Assembly: GCA_964617335.1 (NCBI GenBank)
Contig: CAZTXG010000002.1
Coordinates: 36,726-100,725 of the forward strand
DNA length: 64,000 nucleotides
From: UBA2658 sp964617335
GTDB lineage: Bacteria > Bacillota > Clostridia > Oscillospirales > Oscillospiraceae
Reading direction: 5' to 3'
How positions within the stretch are numbered: position 1 is the stretch's first letter; the number at the start of each line of letters is the position of its first letter. Under the pieces are notes generated by a model, which had not been told where the DNA came from, ran no database searches, and worked only from the letters and a program-made list of their open reading frames with translations. The position numbers and the translations under genes are program-made. Positions 43,123-51,324 of the stretch are shown here, piece after piece.

Positions 43123-44370
43123 TTAGCGATACAAGGGGTATTTCCGGCAAAGGGATTCAACACGAGCTTCAATTTCGGCGTGTTTTTCGTCAAAATCTGA
43201 AATTGCAAGGTAAATAAGCTGGGCTACCTCAACCATATCCTGCTCTTTAAAGCCGCGGCTTGTAACAGCGGCGCTGCCAAGGCGCAGACCGCTGGTTTCC
43301 TTGGCACTGCGGGGGTCTGAGGGGATTTTGTTTTTATTGGTGGTTATGCGCACCTCGTCAAGCCTTTTCTCAAGCTCTGCTCCGGAAACCTCCCTGTCTC
43401 TTAAATCTAAAAGTACAAGGTGGTTATCCGTACCGCCGGAAACAAGCTTAAGGCCGTGATTTGTAAGCTCCTGAGCGAGAACAGAGCAGTTTTTGAGAAG
43501 CTGGCTTTGATAGGTTTTAAATTCCGGCAGAAGTGCCTCACCGAAGGCAACGGCCTTTCCGGCGATAACGTGCATGAGAGGGCCGCCCTGAGTGCCGGGG
43601 AAAATGGCGCTGTTTATCTTTTTTGCTATATCCTCGTCATTAGTGAAAATAGCGCCGCCTCTGGGGCCTCGAAGAGTTTTATGGGTGGTTGTGGTGACAA
43701 CATCGGCCTGTCCTATGGGTGAGGGATGCAGCCCTGCGGCCACAAGCCCTGCTATATGGGCCATGTCAACCATGAGATATGCTCCGCATTCCTTGGCGAT
43801 GGCGGCGAATTTGTCAAAATGTATGATGCGGGGATAGGCCGAGGCTCCGGCGATTATCATTTTGGGTTTGCAGGAAAGAGCAGTTTCCCGCAGGGCCTCA
43901 TAATCTATATAGCCTTCCTCGTTGACTCCGTAGCTAACCATATTATAGTGTTTTCCGGAAAAGTTTATCTTCATGCCGTGGGTAAGGTGGCCGCCGGCGT
44001 CTAAATCCATTCCCAAAACTGTGTCCCCCGGGGAGCATAGGGCAAAATAAACTGCATAGTTTGCCTGAGCGCCGCTGTGGGGCTGGACGTTGGCATATTT
44101 ACAGCCAAAAAGCTCTTTCGCTCTTTCAATGGCAAGGTTTTCAACGATATCCACATATTGACAGCCGCCATAGTAGCGGCGGCCGGGATAGCCTTCCGCA
44201 TATTTATTGGTGAGGACGCTGCCCACTGCCGCAAGGACAGCCTCGCTTACAAGGTTTTCCGAGGCGATAAGCTCTATGTTATCCCTCTGCCTTTTAAGCT
44301 CCAGCGAGATTGCCTCCGACACTGCCTTATCCTGCTTTGCTATGATTTCAAGCTGCTGCTCAACTATCAT
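43123..44370 (-). CDS. glyA: Serine hydroxymethyltransferase
   Basis: A 415-residue PLP enzyme that interconverts serine and glycine while charging tetrahydrofolate with a one-carbon unit. N-terminal NIELIASENLVSEAV and GYPGRRYYGG, the PLP-lysine site VVTTTTHKTLRGPRGG and length all match. ATG 44370 is 8 nt after GGAGG; the GTG at 44376 is too close to that site. It is monocistronic. The upstream region carries a 9-bp tandem repeat, then the palindromic array leading to nth. Confidence 0.96.
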   Translation of the reverse strand: MIVEQQLEIIAKQDKAVSEAISLELKRQRDNIELIASENLVSEAVLAAVGSVLTNKYAEGYPGRRYYGGCQYVDIVENLAIERAKELFGCKYANVQPHSGAQANYAVYFALCSPGDTVLGMDLDAGGHLTHGMKINFSGKHYNMVSYGVNEEGYIDYEALRETALSCKPKMIIAGASAYPRIIHFDKFAAIAKECGAYLMVDMAHIAGLVAAGLHPSPIGQADVVTTTTHKTLRGPRGGAIFTNDEDIAKKINSAIFPGTQGGPLMHVIAGKAVAFGEALLPEFKTYQSQLLKNCSVLAQELTNHGLKLVSGGTDNHLVLLDLRDREVSGAELEKRLDEVRITTNKNKIPSDPRSAKETSGLRLGSAAVTSRGFKEQDMVEVAQLIYLAISDFDEKHAEIEARVESLCRKYPLYR

Positions 44371-44411
44371 CTGCACGTCCTCCGTTATCTTTATATATTT
44401 GGTTGTATATT

Positions 44412-44429
44412 ATGCCCGCAATGCCCGCA
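44412..44429. repeat. 9-bp tandem repeat upstream of glyA
   Basis: ATGCCCGCA occurs twice with no spacer, about 45 nt upstream of the glyA start and close to where a promoter would sit. It might be a regulator site. Confidence 0.3.
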
Positions 44430-44559
44430 ACTTAATTTATTCGTCTTGACAGGGCTTAAGCTGCCATTTTGCCATATGAGTCTAACAGCCATAAAAATAC
44501 ATACATTTCATTATAACTTAGATAAAAACCCATTACAACTGGTTGAAAGCGAGAAAACT

Positions 44560-44587
44560 TTGACATATTGAAAGCAGATGTTATACT
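44560..44587 (+). promoter_or_regulatory. Candidate promoter reading through the repeat array into nth
   Basis: TTGACA and TATACT are separated by 16 bp. The -10 box is enclosed by the dyad GCAGAT...ATCTGC (44574-44593), so it may be masked by a protein or a hairpin. Confidence 0.45.
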
Positions 44588-44608
44588 ATCTGCAAAAACA
44601 TATAAATA

Positions 44609-44930
44609 TACCCCAACAGCAGTGTCCGCCTGTGGTATAATGTCCACAGGGTGGACATTATACAGATTCAAATATATATGCCACAACAGCGCTATGCGCT
44701 TGTGGCATAAAGTCCACAGTGCGGACATTATACAGATTCAATTACATATGCCGCAACAGCGCTATGCGCTTGTGGCATAAAGTCCACAGTGCGGACATTA
44801 TACAGATTNNNNNNNNNNNNNNNNNNNNNNNNNNNNNNNNNNNNNNNNNNNNNNNNNNNNNNNNNNNNNNNNNNNNNNNNNNNNNNNNNNNNNNNNNNNN
44901 NNNNNNNNCAATTATATATGCCACAACAGC
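44609..44930. repeat. Tandem 70-bp two-hairpin repeat array A, interrupted by a gap
   Basis: Units begin at 44632, 44702 and 44772 (GTGG(C/T)ATAA), an exact 70-bp period, with a degenerate unit before and a partial one after the N run. Each unit has hairpin 1 (TGCCACAA...TTGTGGCA with inner GCGC/GCGC) and hairpin 2 (AATGTCCAC-AGG-GTGGACATT, perfect in the first unit at 44639-44659). The array shares its skeleton with the array at 50008-50210. Confidence 0.85.
44809..44908. other. Assembly gap (100 N)
   Basis: Exactly 100 N inside the repeat array is the conventional code for a scaffold gap of unknown size. The true number of repeat units is therefore unknown. Confidence 0.97.
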
Positions 44931-44973
44931 ACATTGCCCCATACAAAATAGATTTGAAGCCGGAGCTGATATT

Positions 44974-45603
44974 ATGAATATAAAAAAACGTGTAAATGAA
45001 ATAATCCGCTGCCTTGAGGAAGAATATCCCGGCCCTGTTTGTTCGCTGGAATATGAAAAGGACTATGAGCTGCTCTTTGCCACCCGCCTTGCTGCTCAGT
45101 GCACAGACGAGAGGGTTAATAAAATTACTCCTGCCTTGTATGAAAGGTTTCCCACCTTGGAGTCTTTGGCTGCTGCAGACATCGGGGAAGTGGAGGAGCT
45201 TGTGCGCTCCTGCGGCTTTTACCGTACCAAGGCAAGGGACATTGTGCTTTCCGCAAACGCCATAATAGACCGCCACGGAGGCAGAGTGCCGGACACAATG
45301 GAGGAGCTTTTAAAGCTTCCCGGAGTGGGGAGAAAAACAGCAAACCTCATTTTGGGGGACGTTTACGGCCAGCCTTCCTATGTTGTGGATACTCATTGCA
45401 TGAGGCTTACAAATCGCATGGGGCTTGTAAAAAACCTTAAAGACCCTGTTAAAATTGAAATGGAGCTTAGAAAGCTTGTTCCGCCGGAAAAATCCACGGA
45501 TTTTTGCCACCGCACGGTTTTGCACGGCAGGGCAGTTTGCAGCGCAAGGAGAGCCGAATGCGAAAGATGCTGCCTTGCCCACGTTTGCGAGAAAAACATT
45601 TGA
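44974..45603 (+). CDS. nth: Endonuclease III
   Basis: A 209-residue DNA glycosylase/AP lyase that removes oxidised pyrimidines. The helix-hairpin-helix LPGVGRKTANLILG carries catalytic Lys121, and Asp139 lies in VVDTHCMRL. The [4Fe-4S] ligands Cys189, 196, 199 and 205 have the exact C-x6-C-x2-C-x5-C spacing. ATG 44974 has GGAG about 9 nt upstream and is where the family begins. It stands between the repeat array and pyrH, where many Firmicutes have rpsB-tsf. Confidence 0.96.
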   Translation: MNIKKRVNEIIRCLEEEYPGPVCSLEYEKDYELLFATRLAAQCTDERVNKITPALYERFPTLESLAAADIGEVEELVRSCGFYRTKARDIVLSANAIIDRHGGRVPDTMEELLKLPGVGRKTANLILGDVYGQPSYVVDTHCMRLTNRMGLVKNLKDPVKIEMELRKLVPPEKSTDFCHRTVLHGRAVCSARRAECERCCLAHVCEKNI

Positions 45604-45693
45604 AGTCTTATAAAATCCGGCGGCCCCGCATATGGAAAAAAGACAAAAATTTTTTAATTTACATAAAAGGCTTTTAATGTTAGAGCTTTTATA

Positions 45694-45722
45694 TTAGAAT
45701 ATCTTTGTACGGATATTATAAC
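45694..45722 (+). promoter_or_regulatory. Candidate promoter for pyrH
   Basis: TTAGAA and TATAAC are separated by 17 bp, about 30 nt upstream of the start codon. The match is moderate. Confidence 0.35.
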
Positions 45723-45755
45723 ACTATAAGTTTTAAGTGAAACGGAGACCTGTAT

Positions 45756-46475
45756 ATGGAAGAAAAAAAGCCCGTGTATAAGAGAATCCTTCTGAAAATC
45801 AGCGGGGAGGCCCTTGCCGGAGATGCCGGACGCGGCCTTGATTTCGATGTTATAGAGGAGGTCTGCCGCGTAATAAAAAAATGCAGCGAGCTGGACGTTG
45901 AAATTGGCGTTGTCGTCGGAGGGGGAAACTTCTGGCGGGGCATTAAAGACGGCGGCGGCAAGATGGAGCGTACAAGAGCCGACCATATGGGCATGATGGC
46001 AACTGTTATGAACTGCCTTGCTTTAGCCGATGTGTTAGAACAGATGGGGGTTGAAGTTCGGGTTCAAACGGCCATTGAGATGAGAGCTGTGGCAGAGCCA
46101 TATATAAGAGGCAGGGCAATGCGCCATCTTGGGCGCAAAAGAGTGGTGATTTTCGGCTGCGGCACGGGAAGCCCCTTTTTCTCAACGGACACAGCAGCCG
46201 TGCTTCGGGCAGCAGAAATAGAAGCGGATGTTATTCTCCTTGCCAAAAATATAGACGGAGTATACAGCGCCGACCCGAAAACAGACCCTAAGGCCGTTAA
46301 ATATGATGCCATCAGCTATGACGAGGTTTTGGCCCAGCATCTTGCGGTTATGGACTCTACGGCCACCTCCCTTTCAATGGACAACAAAATCCCTGTGGTT
46401 CTCTTTGCCCTAAAAGACCCTGAAAATATCCTTAGGGTTGTCATGGGCGAAAAAATCGGCACCATAGTCGGTTAA
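45756..46475 (+). CDS. pyrH: UMP kinase
   Basis: A 239-residue bacterial UMP kinase of the amino acid kinase fold, making UDP from UMP. RILLKISGEALAG is at the N-terminus, with VVVGGGNFWRG and the C-terminal stretch MDSTATSLSMDNKIPVVLF. CGGAG precedes the ATG. It opens a gene order conserved across Firmicutes (pyrH-frr-uppS-cdsA-dxr-rseP-ispG-polC). GTP activation and UTP inhibition are known for the family. Confidence 0.96.
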   Translation: MEEKKPVYKRILLKISGEALAGDAGRGLDFDVIEEVCRVIKKCSELDVEIGVVVGGGNFWRGIKDGGGKMERTRADHMGMMATVMNCLALADVLEQMGVEVRVQTAIEMRAVAEPYIRGRAMRHLGRKRVVIFGCGTGSPFFSTDTAAVLRAAEIEADVILLAKNIDGVYSADPKTDPKAVKYDAISYDEVLAQHLAVMDSTATSLSMDNKIPVVLFALKDPENILRVVMGEKIGTIVG

Positions 46476-46534
46476 AAAGTTTAATTTTTCATTTCAACAT
46501 AAGATTTATAAATAATTTTACGGAGGTTAAAACC

Positions 46535-47089
46535 ATGATAGACAAATATCCTGAATATTCCGCGAAAATGAAAAGGACCACTGAGGTTTTAAGTGCCCAG
46601 TTTGATTCTGTTCGGGCAGGCCGGGCAAATGCCGCGGTGCTTGACCAGATAAAAGTTGAATATTACGGCACACCCACACCTATTCAGCAGATAGCCACAG
46701 TGGCAACCCCTGACCCTCGCAGCCTTTCCATTCAGCCCTGGGACGTGTCTTCATTAAAGCTTATTGAAAAGGCCATTTTAGAGTCTGATTTAGGCATAAA
46801 CCCCCAGAACGACGGTAAGATTATAAGGCTTAACTTCCCACAGCTGACCGAGGAGCGCAGAAAAGAGCTTATAAAACAAATAAAAAAATACGCAGAGGAC
46901 TCGAAAATTGCTATTCGCAATGTCCGCCGTGACGCAATAGATAAATTTAAGGACCAGAAAAAGAAATCCGAGATAACCGAGGATGACCTTAAGAACGTTG
47001 AAAAAGAGCTGCAAAAGCTCACCGATGACTTTATAAAGGAAATTGACGATATCACAGCGAAGAAGGAAAAGGAGCTTTTGGCTATCTGA
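46535..47089 (+). CDS. frr: Ribosome recycling factor
   Basis: A 184-residue RRF that with EF-G splits post-termination ribosomes. Recognised by FDSVRAGRANAAVLDQIKVEYYG, QIATVATPDPRSLSIQPWD and the Lys-rich C-terminal helix (KKYAEDSKIAIRNVRRDA). GGAGG precedes the ATG. Its TGA shares one base with the uppS ATG (TGATG), indicating coupling. Confidence 0.97.
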   Translation: MIDKYPEYSAKMKRTTEVLSAQFDSVRAGRANAAVLDQIKVEYYGTPTPIQQIATVATPDPRSLSIQPWDVSSLKLIEKAILESDLGINPQNDGKIIRLNFPQLTEERRKELIKQIKKYAEDSKIAIRNVRRDAIDKFKDQKKKSEITEDDLKNVEKELQKLTDDFIKEIDDITAKKEKELLAI

Positions 47090-47829
47090 TGAGTCTGCGG
47101 CGAAAAAAGAAAAGCGCCCCCAGGGACTTGGATTTAGAAAATCTTCCCCGCCACATTGCCGTCATAATGGACGGTAACGGGCGCTGGGCCCAGAAAAGAG
47201 GTCTGCCGCGCACAGCAGGCCACAGCCGTGGTGCGGAAAATTTCCGGACTGTGGCCACCCATTGCAAGGAAATCGGCATTGAATACCTTACAGTATATGC
47301 TTTTTCCACGGAAAACTGGAGCCGTCCGGCTAATGAAATTGAAACCATCATGGGGCTGTTGGAAAAATATCTTTACGAAGCCATAGAGCGTATGGAGCGT
47401 GATAAGGTGAAAATGAAGTTTTTCGGCGAAGTTTCCGTTCTGCCGGAAAAGCTTCGCGGTCTTATTGAGCGCACAGAGCTTATCAGCGAAAAATATGATG
47501 GCTGTCAGGTGAATATCTGCCTTAATTACGGCGGCAGGGACGATATAATTAGGGCGGCACAAAGCTATGCCGAAGATTTTGCCGCCGGCAATGTAGATGG
47601 CCTGACAAATAAGGAGTTTTCTGAAAGGCTTTATTCCGGAGGCCTGCCTGACCCCGAGCTTATAATACGTCCCGGAGGAGAAAAGCGCCTTTCAAACTTC
47701 CTGCTTTGGCAGGGGGCCTACTCCGAGCTTTATTTTACGGATATCCTCTGGCCGGACTTCGGAAAAGAAGAAATGAACACTGCAATCTCATGGTATCAGG
47801 GCAGAAACCGCCGCTTTGGCGGTGTATAA
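47089..47829 (+). CDS. uppS: Undecaprenyl diphosphate synthase (isoprenyl transferase)
   Basis: A 246-residue cis-prenyltransferase that builds the C55 lipid carrier for wall and glycan synthesis. The catalytic Asp28 lies in VIMDGNGRWAQKRGL, with LTVYAFSTENW and the C-terminal EKRLSNFLLWQGAYSELYF motif. It overlaps frr by one base and precedes cdsA by 48 nt. It feeds on isoprenoids made by the dxr and ispG products in the same cluster. Confidence 0.96.
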   Translation: MSLRRKKKSAPRDLDLENLPRHIAVIMDGNGRWAQKRGLPRTAGHSRGAENFRTVATHCKEIGIEYLTVYAFSTENWSRPANEIETIMGLLEKYLYEAIERMERDKVKMKFFGEVSVLPEKLRGLIERTELISEKYDGCQVNICLNYGGRDDIIRAAQSYAEDFAAGNVDGLTNKEFSERLYSGGLPDPELIIRPGGEKRLSNFLLWQGAYSELYFTDILWPDFGKEEMNTAISWYQGRNRRFGGV

Positions 47830-47877
47830 ACCTGCCGTGATATCTAAAGCTTTGCAGCGCATAAGGAGATAAAAATA

Positions 47878-48696
47878 ATGGCCACAAGGATAATCGTCGC
47901 GGCAATCGGAATACCCCTTCTTCTACTGCTTATATTTCTGGCGCCTTTGTGGGCCTTTGCCATACTGGCAGGCATAATATCCGCCGGAGCAGCCATAGAG
48001 CTTCTCGGCTGTGTTGACAGCAAAATGCCCCGCCGCTTTCGTGTATATGCCGCCGCCTCCGGCTTTTTAACAGTCTTTTCTTGGGGTCTTGAAAAAACTC
48101 AAGCTATTTCAAGTCTGCCCATGTATCTTCTCTGCCTTATTATGTTTATAGAGCTTATGCTTTCCTTCAGAATGCAGGAGCAAATAAGCTTTGAAACCCT
48201 TTTGCAGGTGCTTTTTGCGGGAGCTGTTATGCCCCTTTTGCTTTCCTGGCTTGTTCGCATAGGACAAAGGGAAAACTTTTCAGTATATCTGCTTTTGCCT
48301 TTTGTGGCGGCCTTTTCCAGCGACAGCGGAGGGTATTTCGCCGGTATGTATTTGGGAAAACGCAAGGTTTTTCCACATCTCTCCCCAAATAAAACCTTGG
48401 CCGGCTGCCTTGGGGGCTTTGGGGGAGCAGTGCTTATGATGCTGCTATACGGCCTTATTTTAAGCTTTTTCAAGTTTGAGATAAATTATCTCTACCTCAT
48501 AGTTTACGGGCTTTTGGGCAGCCTTGCCTGCCAGCTTGGGGATCTTGCCTTTTCAGCCATAAAAAGGCAGTACGGCATAAAAGACTATGGCAAGCTTATC
48601 CCCGGCCACGGAGGTATGCTTGATAGGTTTGACAGTATGCACTTTACAGCGCCCATGATAGGAATTCTTGCCCTTTTACTGCCAGCCATCACATAA
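47878..48696 (+). CDS. cdsA: Phosphatidate cytidylyltransferase
   Basis: A 272-residue integral membrane enzyme making CDP-diacylglycerol, the precursor of all major phospholipids. Multiple membrane segments and the C-terminal signature SAIKRQYGIKDYGKLIPGHGGMLDRFDS (motif spread over about 218-252) identify it. AAGGAG precedes the ATG. It is part of the pyrH-polC cluster. Confidence 0.95.
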   Translation: MATRIIVAAIGIPLLLLLIFLAPLWAFAILAGIISAGAAIELLGCVDSKMPRRFRVYAAASGFLTVFSWGLEKTQAISSLPMYLLCLIMFIELMLSFRMQEQISFETLLQVLFAGAVMPLLLSWLVRIGQRENFSVYLLLPFVAAFSSDSGGYFAGMYLGKRKVFPHLSPNKTLAGCLGGFGGAVLMMLLYGLILSFFKFEINYLYLIVYGLLGSLACQLGDLAFSAIKRQYGIKDYGKLIPGHGGMLDRFDSMHFTAPMIGILALLLPAIT

Positions 48697-48747
48697 GACT
48701 TTGAGCCCTTGCCCAAACCCTTCATAAAATGCGAGCTTAATGGTGCC

Positions 48748-48782
48748 TCGCCGCAAAGCAGCCCTGCCTCGCTTTGCGGCGA
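48748..48782 (+). other. Hairpin upstream of dxr
   Basis: A perfect 12-bp stem (TCGCCGCAAAGC with its complement at 48771-48782) has an 11-nt loop. It lies 36 nt before the dxr start, with no strong T run after it. It could be an attenuator or RNA processing site inside the operon. Confidence 0.45.
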
Positions 48783-48818
48783 ATAGTATTTTAAAAGGCT
48801 TTTCCAGAAAGGATTATC

Positions 48819-49976
48819 ATGATAAACGCTCTTTCAGTTCTCGGCTCCACCGGCAGTGTGGGCACTCAGGCTTTGGCTGTTGCCGAAAGACTTCGCCTGC
48901 CTGTAAGGTCAATTTCCGGAAATAAGAATATTGAGCTTTTGGAGTATCAGGCAAGGCGATTTCTGCCTGAATTTGTCTGTGTTTACAATGAAACTGCCGC
49001 AAAGCAGCTAAAAATCGCCCTGGCAGACACAAATATTAAGGTTGGCGGCGGTATGAGCGCTCTAATAGACTGCGCCGCCGCCTATGCAGACTGTGTGGTA
49101 ACCGCCGTTTCCGGCTCTGTTGGTCTTGAGCCAACCCTTGCCGCCATAGATGAAGGCAGGCGCATTGCCCTTGCAAATAAGGAAACTCTTGTCTGTGGGG
49201 GGGAGCTTGTTATGGCAAGAGCCAAAAGAAACCATGGGGAAATTTTGCCTGTTGACAGTGAACATTCGGCCATCTTCCAGTGTCTTGAAGCTCAGGGCAG
49301 TGAAAAGGCCTTAAAGCGCATTCACCTAACAGCCTCCGGCGGACCTTTTTTGGGTATGAGCAGGGAGCAAACAAAAAATGTTAGCCCCTCTGAGGCTGTG
49401 CGCCACCCCAACTGGAGCATGGGCGCAAAGATAAGCGTGGACAGTGCCACCATGATGAATAAGGGTCTTGAATTTATAGAGGCCATGCATCTTTTTGATG
49501 TTTCGCCGGAGATGATAAAGGTAATAATCCACCCTGAGAGCATAATACACTCTATGGTGGAATATATAGACGGTAATATAATCGCCCAGCTTGGGGCGGC
49601 AGATATGGCACTGCCCATTCAGTATGCCCTCACATATCCAAAAAGGATAAAATCAGGGATTTCTCCGCCGGATTTTGCAAAGCTCTCTGCCCTTCACTTT
49701 TACGAGCCGGAGCCGGAGAAGGTACCCTGTCTTATGCTTGCTATGGACTGTGCAAAAAAAGCAGGCACTGCCCCTGCCGTTATGAGCGCTGCAAACGAAG
49801 CGGCAGTTTCCCTATTTCTTCAGGAGAAAATAGGCTATAATGATATATATGACTTGGTGGCACAGGCGGTCAGCGCAATTGACTATTGCGAAAGCCCCAA
49901 CTTGGAGGATATAAAAAACGCAGATGAGGCCGCAAGGCGCTTTGTTAGGGAAAAGGCAAGCCAAGGCTTAAATTAA
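48819..49976 (+). CDS. dxr: 1-deoxy-D-xylulose 5-phosphate reductoisomerase
   Basis: A 385-residue NADPH enzyme, the first committed step of the MEP isoprenoid pathway and target of fosmidomycin. LGSTGSVGTQAL is the NADPH site, LPVDSEHSAIFQ the metal/substrate site, and HPNWSMGAKISVDSATMMNK the catalytic loop. AAAGGA precedes the ATG. It is separated from rseP by the palindromic repeat array B. Confidence 0.96.
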   Translation: MINALSVLGSTGSVGTQALAVAERLRLPVRSISGNKNIELLEYQARRFLPEFVCVYNETAAKQLKIALADTNIKVGGGMSALIDCAAAYADCVVTAVSGSVGLEPTLAAIDEGRRIALANKETLVCGGELVMARAKRNHGEILPVDSEHSAIFQCLEAQGSEKALKRIHLTASGGPFLGMSREQTKNVSPSEAVRHPNWSMGAKISVDSATMMNKGLEFIEAMHLFDVSPEMIKVIIHPESIIHSMVEYIDGNIIAQLGAADMALPIQYALTYPKRIKSGISPPDFAKLSALHFYEPEPEKVPCLMLAMDCAKKAGTAPAVMSAANEAAVSLFLQEKIGYNDIYDLVAQAVSAIDYCESPNLEDIKNADEAARRFVREKASQGLN

Positions 49977-50007
49977 CAGAAAGTTATCAAAAGCAAAAGA
50001 GCTTTGG

Positions 50008-50210
50008 TGTAATATCTGCAATAGCAGATATTACACGGATTTGATGGCATATGCCTCAAAGGCACTTCGTGCCTGTGGCATAATATCTGCAATAGCAGAT
50101 ACTACACGGATTTGACGGCATATGCCACAAGGGTACTTCGTGCCTGTGGCACAATATCCCAAAGCCCTCACATTATATAAATGTATCGCTTCTAGTTTGG
50201 GATTATATTG
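50008..50210. repeat. Tandem ~71-bp two-hairpin repeat array B
   Basis: TAATATCTGC recurs at 50011 and 50082 (71-bp period). Unit 1 hairpin 2 is a perfect 13-bp stem (GTGTAATATCTGC, 50008-50020, with 50025-50037). Hairpin 1 has outer TATGCC/GGCATA and inner AGGCAC/GTGCCT. A third, altered hairpin pairs 50152-50163 with 50196-50210. Skeleton elements TGTGGCATAA, GATT and CATATGCC are shared with array A, but the stem sequences differ and remain paired. Confidence 0.85.
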
Positions 50211-50232
50211 CGCCCCCTTGTAAGGGAAAGGA

Positions 50233-51297
50233 ATGATTATAGATATGTATATAATTATAGCTATTTTAATATTCGGCCTGCTTATTGCCACCCATGAGCT
50301 TGGGCATTTCACCGTGGCAAAGCTTTGCGGTGTGAAGGTGACGGAGTTTGCCGTGGGCATGGGTCCGGCAATCTGGAAAAAGGAAAAAGGGGAAACTCTT
50401 TATGCCCTGCGCCTTTTACCCATAGGGGGCTATTGCGCCATGGAGGAGGATGAGCAGTCCGAGGACCCCAGAGCCTTTACAAATCAGGCCTGGTGGAAAA
50501 GGATGCTCATTTTAGTGGCGGGAGCGGCCATGAACTTTATAACAGGCTTTATCATACTTTTGTTCATAGTCCAGGGTTCCGGAGCTTTTATGACCCCCGC
50601 TATAACGGGCTTTTTTGAAGGCTGCCCCTATGAGGGGGAAATGGGGCTTATGGAAGGTGATGAGTTTTATAAAATCGACGGGCAAAGGGTTTATTTTTCC
50701 TCTAACATCAGTTTTCTATTGGGACGGGGAACAGATGAAACCTATGATATAGAGCTGCTCCGTGAGGGAGAAAAAGTGAAGCTTAAAGACTATAAGCTCT
50801 CTCAGCTGGAGTATGAAATCGACGGGAAAACTGAAATGAAATACGGCCTGTATTTCGGCGTCAAGGAGGAGGGAGCCTTTGCAAACCTTAAATATGCCTT
50901 TAATGCCTCAAAGGATTTTGTGCGTATGGTTTGGATGGGACTATCCGACCTTGTGACGGGAGCCGTGGGATTAAAAGAGCTGTCTGGTCCAGTAGGGATT
51001 GTGGAGCTTATAAGCGATGTGGGGGAGGCCTCGGAAACCAAGGTTGACGCTGCCTACAGCATATCTTATCTTGCGGCCTTTATAGCCATAAATCTTGCGG
51101 TTATGAATATGCTGCCCATACCTGCCCTAGACGGCGGAAGGATTCTGCTTCTTGTGATAACAGCAGCGGTGGAAGGCATTTCAAAAAAGAAGCTAAACCC
51201 CAAATACGAGGGATATATCCATGCGGCAGGACTTGTGCTGCTTTTGGGGCTTATGGCCTTTGTTATGATAAACGACGTTTATAAGCTTTTTGTTTAG
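50233..51297 (+). CDS. rseP: RIP zinc metalloprotease RseP (site-2 protease)
   Basis: A 354-residue intramembrane protease that cleaves anti-sigma factors and remnant signal peptides. HELGH (His21, Glu22, His25) lies in the first membrane helix, a PDZ-like domain occupies the middle, and the C-terminal ALDGGRI supplies the third zinc ligand. ATG 50233 fits AAGGG at 6 nt. It is the fixed neighbour of dxr and ispG in Firmicutes. A possible client is the small membrane anti-sigma factor at 56719 (inference). Confidence 0.94.
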   Translation: MIIDMYIIIAILIFGLLIATHELGHFTVAKLCGVKVTEFAVGMGPAIWKKEKGETLYALRLLPIGGYCAMEEDEQSEDPRAFTNQAWWKRMLILVAGAAMNFITGFIILLFIVQGSGAFMTPAITGFFEGCPYEGEMGLMEGDEFYKIDGQRVYFSSNISFLLGRGTDETYDIELLREGEKVKLKDYKLSQLEYEIDGKTEMKYGLYFGVKEEGAFANLKYAFNASKDFVRMVWMGLSDLVTGAVGLKELSGPVGIVELISDVGEASETKVDAAYSISYLAAFIAINLAVMNMLPIPALDGGRILLLVITAAVEGISKKKLNPKYEGYIHAAGLVLLLGLMAFVMINDVYKLFV

Positions 51298-51324
51298 GAA
51301 CCGTTTTTGCCCTAAGGAGGGTTT

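Larger units (their letters stand above)
44371..44973. other. Divergent intergenic region between glyA and nth, with repeat array and gap
   Basis: From left to right it holds the tandem ATGCCCGCA repeat, a plus-strand promoter candidate, the hairpin-unit array and 100 N. No gene is supported. The open frames that cross the N run are artefacts. Confidence 0.6.

Noticed and set aside
44609..44930. CRISPR array
   Set aside because: The whole 70-bp unit is repeated, there are no unique spacers and no cas genes in the window.
44719..45603. Long plus-strand frame across the N run leading into nth
   Set aside because: The part before 44974 consists of repeat units and N; the Nth family begins at ATG 44974.
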